From Actinomyces israelii DSM 43320 (GTDB taxonomy: Bacteria > Actinomycetota > Actinomycetes > Actinomycetales > Actinomycetaceae), in contig NZ_KL544003.1 of NCBI RefSeq assembly GCF_000711965.1, positions 75,330-139,329 on the forward strand: 64,000 bases of DNA, in the 5' to 3' direction. Every line of letters begins with the position of its first letter. Within the stretch, counting starts at the first letter, position 1. The notes below the pieces were generated by a model. The model searched no databases. It was not told the DNA's origin and saw only the letters and a program-made list of their open reading frames with translations. Made by a program: the position numbers and the translations under genes. Positions 16,281 to 24,663 of the stretch are shown here, in pieces.

Positions 16281-17258
16281 ATGCGAACTCATTCGACTAA
16301 AACCGGCCCCCCGCGCGATCACGTCGGCCTGTCCGGGCTGCTGACCGGCGGCCCCGTGGTCCTGGACGGCGCCATGGGGACCGAGCTCGGCGCCCGGGGG
16401 GTCCGCACGGCTCAGGAGCTGTGGTCCGCCGTCGCCCTGACCGAGGCGCCCGAGGCCGTCACCGCCGTTCACACGGACTATCTCTTCGCCGGCGCCCGGG
16501 TCATCTGCACCAACTCCTACCAGGCCACCGTCCCCGCCCTCATGCGCACCGGGCTCACCGAGGCGGAGGCCCGCGGAGCCATCGCGACATCCGCGCGCCT
16601 GGCCCTCGACGCCCGAGACCTGCACGTGAGCGCCCACCCGCGGGAGACCGTGCTGGTGGCGGGCAGCCTCGGCCCCTACGGCGCCTACCTGGCGGACGGG
16701 GCCGAGTACACCGGCGCCTACACCACCAGCGACAGCGACTTCGAGGCGGTCCACATCCCTCGCCTTCAGGTCCTGGCCGAGGCGGGGCTGCATCTCTTCG
16801 CCATCGAGACCCAGCCGCGCCTGGACGAGGCCCGCTGGCTCGTCGCGCGGCTCCGGCACATCGCCCCCGAGGCGGAGTGCTGGGTGTCCTTCCAGGTCCG
16901 CCCCGACGGCGAGCACCTGGCCGACGGTACCCCGCTGGCGCGCGCCGTGGCGTGGGCCGACGCCGAGGACGCCGTCGTCGCCGTCGGCCTGAACTGCGTG
17001 GCCCCGGCGGTCGTGGACCGGGCCCTGCCGGTGCTGCGCTCGGCGACCGGCAAGCCCCTGGTCGCCTACCCGAACTCCGGGGACGCCTACGACCCGGCCG
17101 CCAAGACCTGGCACTGTGTCCGCGGGCCGGAGCGGTTCACGCGGTTCACGGCGTCGGCCCCCGCATGGCTCGACGCCGGCGTGCGGCTCATCGGCGGCTG
17201 CTGCCGCACGACGCCGGTGGACACGGCGGTGCTCCACGACCTCGTCGTCGGCGACTGA
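16281..17258 (+). CDS. mmuM: homocysteine S-methyltransferase
   Basis: The 325-residue zinc enzyme methylates homocysteine with S-methylmethionine (or SAM) to give methionine. Motifs: VVLDGAMGTELGARG at the N-terminus, ICTNSYQAT, the first zinc Cys in VGLNCVAP and the Cys pair in RLIGGCCRTTP. YPNSGDAYDPAAKTW is also typical of MmuM. No S-methylmethionine permease is adjacent, so the methyl donor source is unclear. It converges on the zinc-ribbon gene. Confidence 0.93.
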   Translation: MRTHSTKTGPPRDHVGLSGLLTGGPVVLDGAMGTELGARGVRTAQELWSAVALTEAPEAVTAVHTDYLFAGARVICTNSYQATVPALMRTGLTEAEARGAIATSARLALDARDLHVSAHPRETVLVAGSLGPYGAYLADGAEYTGAYTTSDSDFEAVHIPRLQVLAEAGLHLFAIETQPRLDEARWLVARLRHIAPEAECWVSFQVRPDGEHLADGTPLARAVAWADAEDAVVAVGLNCVAPAVVDRALPVLRSATGKPLVAYPNSGDAYDPAAKTWHCVRGPERFTRFTASAPAWLDAGVRLIGGCCRTTPVDTAVLHDLVVGD

Positions 17259-17277
17259 GGAGGAGCCGTCCGGGGCG

Positions 17278-17901
17278 TCAAGAGCCCTCCAGGGACCGGG
17301 CAGTGCGCAGAAGCCCGCGCAGGGCGCGCAGGACGGCGTCGCGGTGCTTGCGACTGAGGATCCAGGCGGGCAGCCGGTGGCCCAGCTCGCGTCCCGCCGG
17401 CCGCAGGCGGGCCCCTACAAAGCCGAGGAGGTACTCGGCGTGCTCGCTGTTGGCGACCCACAGCGTGTGCCCGGCGCACGGGACGCTGAGGTAGAAGGGC
17501 AGGCCGTACAGGGCGTCGACGCCGTCGGAGACCCTCACCAGGCTCGTGCGCCCGGTCAGGACCATGGGCCTCCCGCACGGGCAGCGCCGTGCGGGACGCG
17601 AGCCCAGGGACAGGTGCAGTACCACCGCCTGGCGACGGCCGCAGGCGGGGCAGCGCCACGTCGTGCGGACCTGGACGGGCCGTGCGGGACGGGGGCGGTC
17701 GCCCTCCCACCTCCAGCAGCACCCGCAGAAGTAGCCCGACCCGGCTCCGTGGGCGCTCCAGGTGCAGCGGGTGCAGAACACCCCGCGCCTCACCACGTGC
17801 GCGGGGCCCGAGCAGGCCGGGCACACCACCCACGTGTCGAGGCGCGGCACCGCATAGAGGACCGCTGAACGTACTGGACTCGCTGGACGTGCCGGGCTCA
17901 T
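17278..17901 (-). CDS. TFIIB-type zinc-ribbon-containing protein
   Basis: A 207-residue protein whose N-terminal half has several CxxC knuckles (CPACSG, CTRC, CGCC, CPACGR, CPCG), consistent with two zinc ribbons. The C-terminal half has the motif LYGLPFYLSVPCAGHTLWVA, then HAEYLLGFVGARLR and LPAWILSRKHRDAVLRALRG, shared with a family of bacterial proteins named TFIIB-type zinc ribbon-containing. The biochemical role is unknown. It lies 37 bp downstream of the Ski2-like helicase start on the same strand, but no shared promoter is obvious. Confidence 0.75.
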   Translation of the reverse strand: MSPARPASPVRSAVLYAVPRLDTWVVCPACSGPAHVVRRGVFCTRCTWSAHGAGSGYFCGCCWRWEGDRPRPARPVQVRTTWRCPACGRRQAVVLHLSLGSRPARRCPCGRPMVLTGRTSLVRVSDGVDALYGLPFYLSVPCAGHTLWVANSEHAEYLLGFVGARLRPAGRELGHRLPAWILSRKHRDAVLRALRGLLRTARSLEGS

Positions 17902-17938
17902 CGCGCCAATCCTCTCACCATGCGCCGCGGACCCGCGC

Positions 17939-20665
17939 TCAGTCCTGCGGACCGACCGACAGCAGGTGCACCACGGCCCGCTCCTCCCGGTCGCACTCGG
18001 CCAGGTCCACCAGGGCCACAAGACGCCAGTCGTGGTCGCCGTCGGGGTCCTCGACGACCTGGGTCGCCAACCAGACCTTCCGGCCAGCGGCCTCGAGCGC
18101 CTCGATGAGCCGTTCGGAGACGCCCGCGGCGGCCAGGGCCACGGCGTCGGGGGCCTCGTCCAGCGGCGCCAGGGAGGACGCCCGGGCGGCGGTGTCGGTG
18201 CCGATCCAGTCGTACTCGTCCCAGTACCGGGCGAGTACGCCGTCCCAGCGCCCCTCGCCCCAGCCGGAGGGGGCGTCGAGCCGCCCCAGGCCCTCAACGT
18301 CATCGCGCGCCATGAGCTCGACCCGCCGGAACATCTCGCGGCGCACCGCCACCCGGAAGGCGTGGAGGTTGCGGGTCAGGGCCACCCTGCCGTCGGCGCC
18401 GGCCCCGAAGGCGCGCTCGACGCCCACTGAGTCCCCTGAGCCCGTCGAGTCGTCCGTCTTCGGGCGGTTGCCCTCCATCAGGTCGGCGGCCTCCTCGGTC
18501 CGACCGGACTGCGCCGCTCCCAGGGCCTCCCACTCGTCCAGCAGCGAGGAGTCCACCGCGCGCACCAGGGCACCGAGCCAGTCGATGAGCTCATCGACCT
18601 CGGGCGTGCGGTGCTCGTCGGGCACCACCTGCCGCAGGGCCCGGTAGGCGTCGGTGAGGTAGCGCAGGACGACCCCCTCGCTGCGGCCCAGCTCGTAGCG
18701 GGAGATGAGGTCGGAGAAGGTCATGGCGTTCTCCACCATGTCGCGGACCACCGACTTCGGGCGAAGCTCGTGCTCGGCGATCCAGGGGTTCGCCTGCTTG
18801 TACATCTCCAGGGCCGGGGCCAGCAGGTCCGCCAGCGGCCGGGGCCAGGTGATCTCCTCCAGGGCCGCCATGCGCTCCTCGTAGTCGAGCCCCTCGGCCT
18901 TCATGGCGGCGACGGCCTCCCCGCGGGCGGCCCGCTGCTGGGCGTACAGCAGGGGGCGCGGGTCATCGAGCGTGGCCTCCACCACGGAGACGACGTCGAG
19001 GGTGTGCTCGGGGGAGTCCGCGTTCAGCAGGTCCATGGCCGCCAGGGCGAAGGGGGCCAGCGGCTGGTTGAGGGCGAAGTCGCCGGGCAGGTCGACCGCC
19101 AGTCGCAGGCGGGGGCGCCCGTCGGCGGCCGCCCGGGCGGACGAGACGTGCTCGACGACGCCGGCCGTGCGCAGCGACTGGTAGATCCTGATGGCGCGCC
19201 GCACGTGCCTGCGCCGCTCGGTCTCGCTGTCGTGGACGCGGGAGAGCAGTTCGGCCATGGCGGCCACCGGGTCACCGTCGCGCTCCATGAGATTCAGAAC
19301 CATGGTCGTGGTGACTCGGAACTGGCTGGTCAGGGTCTCCGGGGCGGCGTCGCGCAGGCGCTCAAAGGTCTTGTCGGTCCAGCTGATGCGCCCCTCGGGG
19401 GCCTTCTTGCGCACGATCCTGCGGCGCTTGCGCTCGTCGTCGCCCGCCTTGGCCAGGGCCCGCGCGTTCTCGATGACGTGCTCGGGGGCCTGGACCTCCA
19501 CATAGCCGCGCGTGTCGAAGCCGGCCCTCCCGGCCCGGCCGGCGATCTGGTGGAACTCGCGGGCGGTCAGGTGGCGCTCCCTGGCTCCGTCGAACTTGAC
19601 CAGGGAGGTCAGCACCACCGAGCGGATCGGCACATTGATGCCCACCCCGAGGGTGTCGGTGCCGCAGATGACCGACAGCAGGCCGAGCCTCGCCAGCCTC
19701 TCGACCAGCCGCCGGTAGCGCGGCAGCATGCCGGCGTGGTGGACGCCGATGCCGCGCCGCAGCAGCCGCGACAGGGTCGCCCCGAAGCCGCCGCCGAAGC
19801 GGAAGCTGCCGAGCGCCGCGGCCAGCTCGGCCTTGCGCGCCTTGGCGCCCAGGTCCACGCTCAGCAGCGAGGTGGCCCGCTCGATCGCCTCCCTCTGGGA
19901 GAAGTGGACGACGTAGGCCGGTGCCTTGCCCTGCTGCACCAGGCGCTGGAGGAGCTCGCCGATGGGCTCGACGACGTAGTCCATCTCCAGAGGGACGGGC
20001 CGCACGGCGTCATCGACGACGGCGACCTCGCGGCCCGTGCGCTCCCGCATGTCGGCGGCGAGGAAGGACACGTCCCCCAGTGTCGCGGACATGAGCACCA
20101 TCTGCGCCTGGGGCAGCTCCAGGAGCGGCACCTGCCAGGCCCAGCCGCGCTGCGGGTCGGCGTAGTAGTGGAACTCGTCCATGACGACGCTGTCCACGTC
20201 CAGGGCCCCGCCCTCGCGCAGCGACTGGTTGGCCAGGATCTCCGCGGTGCAGCAGATAATGGGGGCGGCGGCGTTGATGGAGGTGTCGCCGGTGACCATG
20301 CCGACGTTGTCCGCCCCGAACAGGCGCACCAGCTCGAAGAACTTCTCGCTCACCAGGGCCTTGAGCGGCGCGGTGTAGTAGGAGCGGCCGCCGCGGGCCA
20401 GGCTCGCCGTGTGGGCCGCGAGCGCGATCATGGACTTGCCCGAGCCGGTGGGGGTGGCGGCGATGACGTGGCGCTCCTGGAGGATCTCGGACAGGGCCTC
20501 ATCCTGGTGGGGGTAGAGGGGGCGGCCGGTGGACTCGGCCCACTCGGAGAAAGCGAGGTAGACCTCGTCGGGCTCGGGCACCCGGTCCGGGTCGTCGACG
20601 GGGATCAGGGAGTCCAGGAGCGCGTTGAGCGCGGGCGTCGGGCGGGGCGCTGCGGCGGAGGACAT
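17939..20665 (-). CDS. Ski2-like DEAD/DEAH RNA helicase with DUF3516
   Basis: A 908-residue SF2 helicase: Walker A ATPTGSGKSM (about residue 71), DEFH box in VVMDEFHYYADP, motif III LMSATLGD, CGTDTLGVGINVP and motif VI QIAGRAGRAGFD. After the helicase core comes the long actinobacterial DUF3516 region (about residues 430-900) with ALEEITWPRPLADLL and ELRPKSVVRDMVENAM. It probably remodels structured RNA (inference from Ski2/Mtr4-like architecture). It is divergent from ohyA across a 480-bp gap. Confidence 0.9.
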   Translation of the reverse strand: MSSAAAPRPTPALNALLDSLIPVDDPDRVPEPDEVYLAFSEWAESTGRPLYPHQDEALSEILQERHVIAATPTGSGKSMIALAAHTASLARGGRSYYTAPLKALVSEKFFELVRLFGADNVGMVTGDTSINAAAPIICCTAEILANQSLREGGALDVDSVVMDEFHYYADPQRGWAWQVPLLELPQAQMVLMSATLGDVSFLAADMRERTGREVAVVDDAVRPVPLEMDYVVEPIGELLQRLVQQGKAPAYVVHFSQREAIERATSLLSVDLGAKARKAELAAALGSFRFGGGFGATLSRLLRRGIGVHHAGMLPRYRRLVERLARLGLLSVICGTDTLGVGINVPIRSVVLTSLVKFDGARERHLTAREFHQIAGRAGRAGFDTRGYVEVQAPEHVIENARALAKAGDDERKRRRIVRKKAPEGRISWTDKTFERLRDAAPETLTSQFRVTTTMVLNLMERDGDPVAAMAELLSRVHDSETERRRHVRRAIRIYQSLRTAGVVEHVSSARAAADGRPRLRLAVDLPGDFALNQPLAPFALAAMDLLNADSPEHTLDVVSVVEATLDDPRPLLYAQQRAARGEAVAAMKAEGLDYEERMAALEEITWPRPLADLLAPALEMYKQANPWIAEHELRPKSVVRDMVENAMTFSDLISRYELGRSEGVVLRYLTDAYRALRQVVPDEHRTPEVDELIDWLGALVRAVDSSLLDEWEALGAAQSGRTEEAADLMEGNRPKTDDSTGSGDSVGVERAFGAGADGRVALTRNLHAFRVAVRREMFRRVELMARDDVEGLGRLDAPSGWGEGRWDGVLARYWDEYDWIGTDTAARASSLAPLDEAPDAVALAAAGVSERLIEALEAAGRKVWLATQVVEDPDGDHDWRLVALVDLAECDREERAVVHLLSVGPQD

Positions 20666-20784
20666 GCCCGCATGGTCTCACGGTCGGGTCGTTGCGACCG
20701 GCCGACGGGCGCGCGATCGCCCGGCGGCCGGCCGGCACCCGGACCGGGAGAGGACCGGGGCGTGACATGCTTGCTGGCGCTCGA

Positions 20785-20874
20785 GCCACCTCTTGCCGCA
20801 TAGGGGCTCGACGCCGCAGTAGCCTCGGGCTCGCTGTACGCTTGCGCCACCTCTTGCCGCATAGGGGCTCGACG
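20785..20874. repeat. two identical 29-bp repeats with a 32-bp spacer (CRISPR-like dimensions)
   Basis: Identical 29-bp copies occupy 20785-20813 and 20846-20874; each begins GCCACCTCTTGCCGC and ends GGGGCTCGACG. The spacer (20814-20845) is exactly 32 bp, the period of type I-E arrays. No third copy lies 61 bp away on either side, the internal dyad is weak, and there are no cas genes in the window, so a CRISPR call is not made. Confidence 0.7.
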
Positions 20875-20931
20875 GCGGCGACCGGCCCGTCCGGCTCGTC
20901 ATCGACTACGGGGTGCTGGGCCAGGCACCCG

Positions 20932-20968
20932 TTCCCTTTCCTCCCCCTCCTCTCCCCTCTCCCTCTTC
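20932..20968. other. 37-nt uninterrupted pyrimidine tract
   Basis: The plus strand is all C/T across these positions and nearly so to 20978. It lies between the paired 29-bp repeats and the phased 10-mer element. Mirror-symmetric polypyrimidine tracts can form triplex DNA. Confidence 0.7.
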
Positions 20969-20980
20969 GCCCCCCTTCGT

Positions 20981-21010
20981 CGAGATCGGTGCGGAACTCG
21001 ACCGATCTCG
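20981..21010. repeat. phased 10-mer element, inverted pair
   Basis: CGAGATCGGT (20981-20990) and its complement ACCGATCTCG (21001-21010) flank a 10-bp centre. From 20991 to 21031 this locus matches the fhs upstream element (51718-51758) at 39 of 41 positions. Confidence 0.8.
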
Positions 21011-21050
21011 GCGCGCCCGGCGCCTCCCGGACCCGACGGCTGCGCGGTCC

Positions 21051-21056
21051 TAGAGT
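21051..21056 (+). promoter_or_regulatory. -10 box TAGAGT for ohyA
   Basis: TAGAGT is the best -10 in the gap and would give a leader of about 85 nt before ohyA. A phased 10-mer begins 50 bp upstream. No good -35 is visible. Confidence 0.4.
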
Positions 21057-21146
21057 GGCGGTGCCCGCACCGGCCCGACTCTCGCCGCGCCGGCGTTCAC
21101 GGACACAGTCACATCCGGCACATCCGGCTGCTCCCAGGAGGAGACC

Positions 21147-22934
21147 ATGACCAGAACCGAGCGCGCCTACCAGCGGACCTGCCCCGTCTCGCCCGACGGC
21201 AACCCCTTCGTCCACAACAACCTCGGCCTGTACACCCACAACCACCCGACCCCGCCGGCGGATGTCGCCGAGCGCAGGGCCTACCTTGTGGGCTCGGGCA
21301 TCGGCGCCCTGCTCGCCGCCGCCTTCCTCGTCCGCGACGGGCGCATGCCCGGGGAGAACATCACTGTCCTGGAACAGCTCACCGTCCCCGGCGGCTCCTT
21401 CGACGGCGCCGGCGACACCGAGCGGGGCTTCATCGCCCGCGGCGGACGCGAGATGGGCCAGCACTTCGAGTGCTTCTGGGACATTATGCGCGAGATCCCC
21501 GCCCTGGAGATGCCCGCCCCCTACACCGTCCTCGACGAGTTCCGCACCGTCAACGAGAACGACCCCAATATCGACCCCTGCCGCGTCATCCACCACCGCG
21601 GGCACCGCCGGGACACCTACAAGATGGGGATCAACAAGAAGGGGCAGCGCGCCGTCGTCAAGCTCCTCATGGCCAAGGAGGAGGAGACCTACAGCAGGAC
21701 CATCGAGGACTGGTTCGACGCCGACTTCCTGGCCTCGAACTTCTACACGCTGTTCAAGACGATGTTCGCCTTCCAGCAGTACGAGTCGCTGACCGAGATG
21801 AAGCGGTACATGCACCGCTTCCTCCAGTACTTCCCCGGCTTCTCCGACCTGTCCTGCCTGCGCTTCTCCCGCTACAACCAGTTCGAGTCCTTCATCGTGC
21901 CGCTGACCGGCTGGCTGAAGGACCGGGGCGTGGTCTTCCAGTACGACACGTGTGTGGACGACCTGGAGATGACCATCACCTCCGGCCGCAAGACCGTCAC
22001 CGCCATCCGCCTTCACCGCGGCGACGGCCAGGAGGAGCGGGTCGAGGTCGGCGAGAGGGACCTGGTCCTGGCCACCATCGGCTCGTGCACCGAGTCCACC
22101 GGCTACGGCGACATGGACACCGTCCCGCCCTTCCACACCGACCGGCCCGGCGGGGCATGGACCCTGTGGCGCAATCTCGCCAGGAAGTCCGCGGTCTTCG
22201 GCCGCCCGGACGTGTTCTGCTCCGACCCGCGCAAGACCGTGTGGGAGTCCGCCTCCTTCAGCTTCATGGGCGCCGACCACCCCTTTCTGCGCAAGATCCG
22301 CGACCTCACCGGCAACGACCCCCTGTCCGGGCGCACGGTGACCGGAGGGATCATCACCGCCGAGGACTCCGGCTGGTGCCTGTCGCTGACCATGAACCGC
22401 CAGCCCCAGTTCCGCGCCCAGCCGGCCGACTGGGGCGTGGCCTGGGCCTACGGCCTGCACCCGCACGCCCTGGGCGACTGCGTGCGCAAGCCCATGATCG
22501 AGTGCACGGGCGAGGAGGTCCTCAAGGAGCTCTGCTACCACTTCGGCCTCATCGACCAGTTCGGCCGGATCAAGGAGCGCACCAAGGTGCGCCTGGCCAC
22601 CATGCCCTACATCACGTCCTTCTTCATGCCGCGCCGTGCCGGCGACCGCCCCGAGGTCATCCCGGACGGCTGCGTCAACCTCGGGCTGCTCGGCCAGTTC
22701 GTCGAGACTCCCGACGACTGCGTCTTCACCACGGAGGGCTCGGCGCGCACGGCCATGATGGCCGTCTACGGGCTGCTCGACCTGGACCGCGACGTCCCGC
22801 CGATCTGGCCCGCCCAGTACGACATCCGCGCCCTGCTGGCAGCCGCCAAGACCATGAACGACGGCAGGCTGCCCGGGGAGAAGATGCTCAACCGCTTCCT
22901 GCGCGGCACCTACTACGAGGACATCCTGCCCTGA
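21147..22934 (+). CDS. ohyA: oleate hydratase
   Basis: The 595-residue FAD enzyme (formerly myosin-cross-reactive antigen) hydrates the cis-9 double bond of oleic and related acids to 10-hydroxy acids, a detoxification reaction. Motifs: dinucleotide loop YLVGSGIGALLAAAFLVRDG, the second FAD stretch RGGREMGQHFECFWD, and NKKGQRAVVKLLM. TMAFQQYES-like sequence (KTMFAFQQYESL) and the C-terminal VNLGLLGQFVETPDDCVFT also match. The ATG follows a near-ideal AGGAGGAG ribosome site. It sits alone between a divergent helicase and the symporter cluster; a membrane-stress role in a host niche is inferred. Confidence 0.95.
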   Translation: MTRTERAYQRTCPVSPDGNPFVHNNLGLYTHNHPTPPADVAERRAYLVGSGIGALLAAAFLVRDGRMPGENITVLEQLTVPGGSFDGAGDTERGFIARGGREMGQHFECFWDIMREIPALEMPAPYTVLDEFRTVNENDPNIDPCRVIHHRGHRRDTYKMGINKKGQRAVVKLLMAKEEETYSRTIEDWFDADFLASNFYTLFKTMFAFQQYESLTEMKRYMHRFLQYFPGFSDLSCLRFSRYNQFESFIVPLTGWLKDRGVVFQYDTCVDDLEMTITSGRKTVTAIRLHRGDGQEERVEVGERDLVLATIGSCTESTGYGDMDTVPPFHTDRPGGAWTLWRNLARKSAVFGRPDVFCSDPRKTVWESASFSFMGADHPFLRKIRDLTGNDPLSGRTVTGGIITAEDSGWCLSLTMNRQPQFRAQPADWGVAWAYGLHPHALGDCVRKPMIECTGEEVLKELCYHFGLIDQFGRIKERTKVRLATMPYITSFFMPRRAGDRPEVIPDGCVNLGLLGQFVETPDDCVFTTEGSARTAMMAVYGLLDLDRDVPPIWPAQYDIRALLAAAKTMNDGRLPGEKMLNRFLRGTYYEDILP

Positions 22935-23060
22935 GGAGGGGCGGGCCGGGGCGCGATCGACAGCAGGGGCGTTCCACGAAGGGACCCTCCGCGAGGCGAC
23001 GGGCGTCAAGTATGAGACGATGCCGCGCGTTCCCATCGTCGTCAGCGCAAAGGTCCCCTT

Positions 23061-24524
23061 ATGGACTCCCTCGCCGCCTCCCTCCAGGCCATTGCCGACT
23101 GGATCACAGTCCACATCACCATGTGGGTCCTCATCGCCACCGGCCTGTTCCTCACCGTCGCCACCCGCGGCGTCCAGCTGCGCCACCTGGGCGGCATGGT
23201 CCGGCAGGTCGGCGGCTCGCGGGGCGGGGCCCGGGGCGGCATCTCCTCCTTCCAGGCCTTCGCCATCTCGCTGGCCGCCCGCGTGGGCGTCGGCAACGTC
23301 TTCGGCGTCGCCGCCGCCCTGCTCATGGGCGGCCCCGGCGCCATCTTCTGGATGTGGGTGGTCGCCCTGGTGGGCATGGCCACCGCCTTCTTCGAGGCGA
23401 CCCTCGCCCAGATCTTCAAGGTCCGCGCCGACGACGGCTCCTTCCGCGGCGGCCCCGCCTTCTACATGGCCCGGGGCATGAGGAGCAGGGCCCTGGCCGG
23501 CGTCTTCGCCGCCATCACCCTGGTCACCTGCGGCTTCGTCATCACCTCGGTGCAGTCCAACGCCGTGGCCGGGACCCTGGTGGCGGCCCTCGGCGGCGGG
23601 CAGGAGTCCGCCCTGCCCGGGTTCGGGGGCCTGACCGCCGCCCAGCTGGTGGTCGCCGGCCTCGTCTTCGTGCTCACCGCTGTCGTCGTCTTCGGCGGCA
23701 TCCGCGCCGTGGCCCGCGTCACCGAGTGGATGGCCCCGATTATGGCCCTGGTCTACATCGTCCTGGTCCTCATCATCTGCCTGGCGAACCTGGGCGACTT
23801 CATCCGCGTCATCGGCCAGATCCTCTCCTCGGCCTTCGCCGTCGAGCCAATGGTGGGAGGCCTGGGCGGCGGCGTCCTCGCCGCCGTCATCAACGGCACC
23901 AAGCGCGGCCTGTTCTCCAACGAGGCCGGTCAGGGCACCGCCCCCAACGCCGCGGCCACCGCCACCGTCGCCCACCCCGTCCAGCAGGGATTCATCCAGT
24001 CCCTGGGCGTGTTCGTCGACACGGTCATCGTGTGCACCGCCACCGCCTTCGTCATCCTCATCGCCGGGCCCGAGACCTGGGGCGCCGAGGGCGCCGACCC
24101 CTCCACGCTGACCACCCTGGCCATCTCCCACGAGCTGGGCGGCTGGACGGTCCTGCCCATGGCGATCCTCGTCTTCGTCCTGGCCTACTCCTCGATCATC
24201 GCCGCCTACGTCTACACCGACGTGAACATGGACTACCTCACCGGTGGCAGGCGCTGGGCGAGCTGGACCGTGCGCGTGGTCTCGGTCGTCTCCGCCACCG
24301 CCGGCGCGGTCCTGTCCCTCGACGTCGTGTGGAACGCCGTCGACATCGCCATGGCCGTGATGACCCTGACCAACCTCGTCGCCCTGCTGCGGCTGTTCCG
24401 GTGGGGCGCGGGCGCGCTGCGGGACTACGAGGCCCAGCGCGCCCGCGGCGTCGCCGAACCGGTCTTCCGCGGCCGCGGCAACCCGCACCTGCCCGCCGAC
24501 GTGCCCGGCGACGTCTGGGACTGA
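23061..24524 (+). CDS. AGCS alanine/glycine:sodium symporter 1
   Basis: A 487-residue polytopic carrier with about eleven helices. Signature stretches are GGISSFQAFAISLAARVGVG, WMWVVALVGMATAFFEATLAQ, NGTKRGLFSNEAGQGTAPNA and ATVAHPVQQGFIQSLGVFVD. AGCS proteins import alanine or glycine with Na+ (some take D-alanine); the exact substrate is not predictable. It is the first of four tandem paralogues. AAAGG precedes the ATG. The C-terminal motif NPHLPADVPGDVWD recurs in all four. Confidence 0.92.
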   Translation: MDSLAASLQAIADWITVHITMWVLIATGLFLTVATRGVQLRHLGGMVRQVGGSRGGARGGISSFQAFAISLAARVGVGNVFGVAAALLMGGPGAIFWMWVVALVGMATAFFEATLAQIFKVRADDGSFRGGPAFYMARGMRSRALAGVFAAITLVTCGFVITSVQSNAVAGTLVAALGGGQESALPGFGGLTAAQLVVAGLVFVLTAVVVFGGIRAVARVTEWMAPIMALVYIVLVLIICLANLGDFIRVIGQILSSAFAVEPMVGGLGGGVLAAVINGTKRGLFSNEAGQGTAPNAAATATVAHPVQQGFIQSLGVFVDTVIVCTATAFVILIAGPETWGAEGADPSTLTTLAISHELGGWTVLPMAILVFVLAYSSIIAAYVYTDVNMDYLTGGRRWASWTVRVVSVVSATAGAVLSLDVVWNAVDIAMAVMTLTNLVALLRLFRWGAGALRDYEAQRARGVAEPVFRGRGNPHLPADVPGDVWD

Positions 24525-24594
24525 CACTCCCCGCCCGCCCCGTCACACCCCGCACCCTCCGCACAGCGGTGCGACCCCACCAAGGAGAAACCTC

Positions 24595-24663
24595 ATGAAC
24601 CCAGTAGTGACAAGACTCCCGCAGACCAACCAGCCGGCCGCCGCGACAGGAGCAGAACGATGA
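24595..24663 (+). CDS. 22-residue upstream peptide coupled to symporter 2
   Basis: An ATG with a strong AAGGAG site opens a 22-codon frame (MNPVVTRLPQTNQPAAATGA then ER) whose TGA overlaps the ATG of symporter 2 (ATGA). The peptide is polar, lacks a membrane segment and has no recognised homology. Its codons are less GC-biased than the neighbours. It may be a leader peptide controlling translation of the symporter; it contains no obvious run of Ala or Gly codons beyond PAAA. Confidence 0.5.
   Translation: MNPVVTRLPQTNQPAAATGAER

Noticed and set aside
20785..20874. Calling the paired 29-bp repeats a CRISPR array
   Set aside because: Only two repeats, no cas genes, weak palindrome and no familiar repeat consensus; kept as a repeat and a finding.
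20499..24527. A very long minus-strand open frame opposite ohyA and symporter 1, and similar ones opposite the other symporters (24780-27650, 27783-29252)
   Set aside because: They are antisense shadows caused by extreme third-position GC; compositions are Gly/Asp/His-rich with no motifs, and the plus-strand genes are unmistakable.
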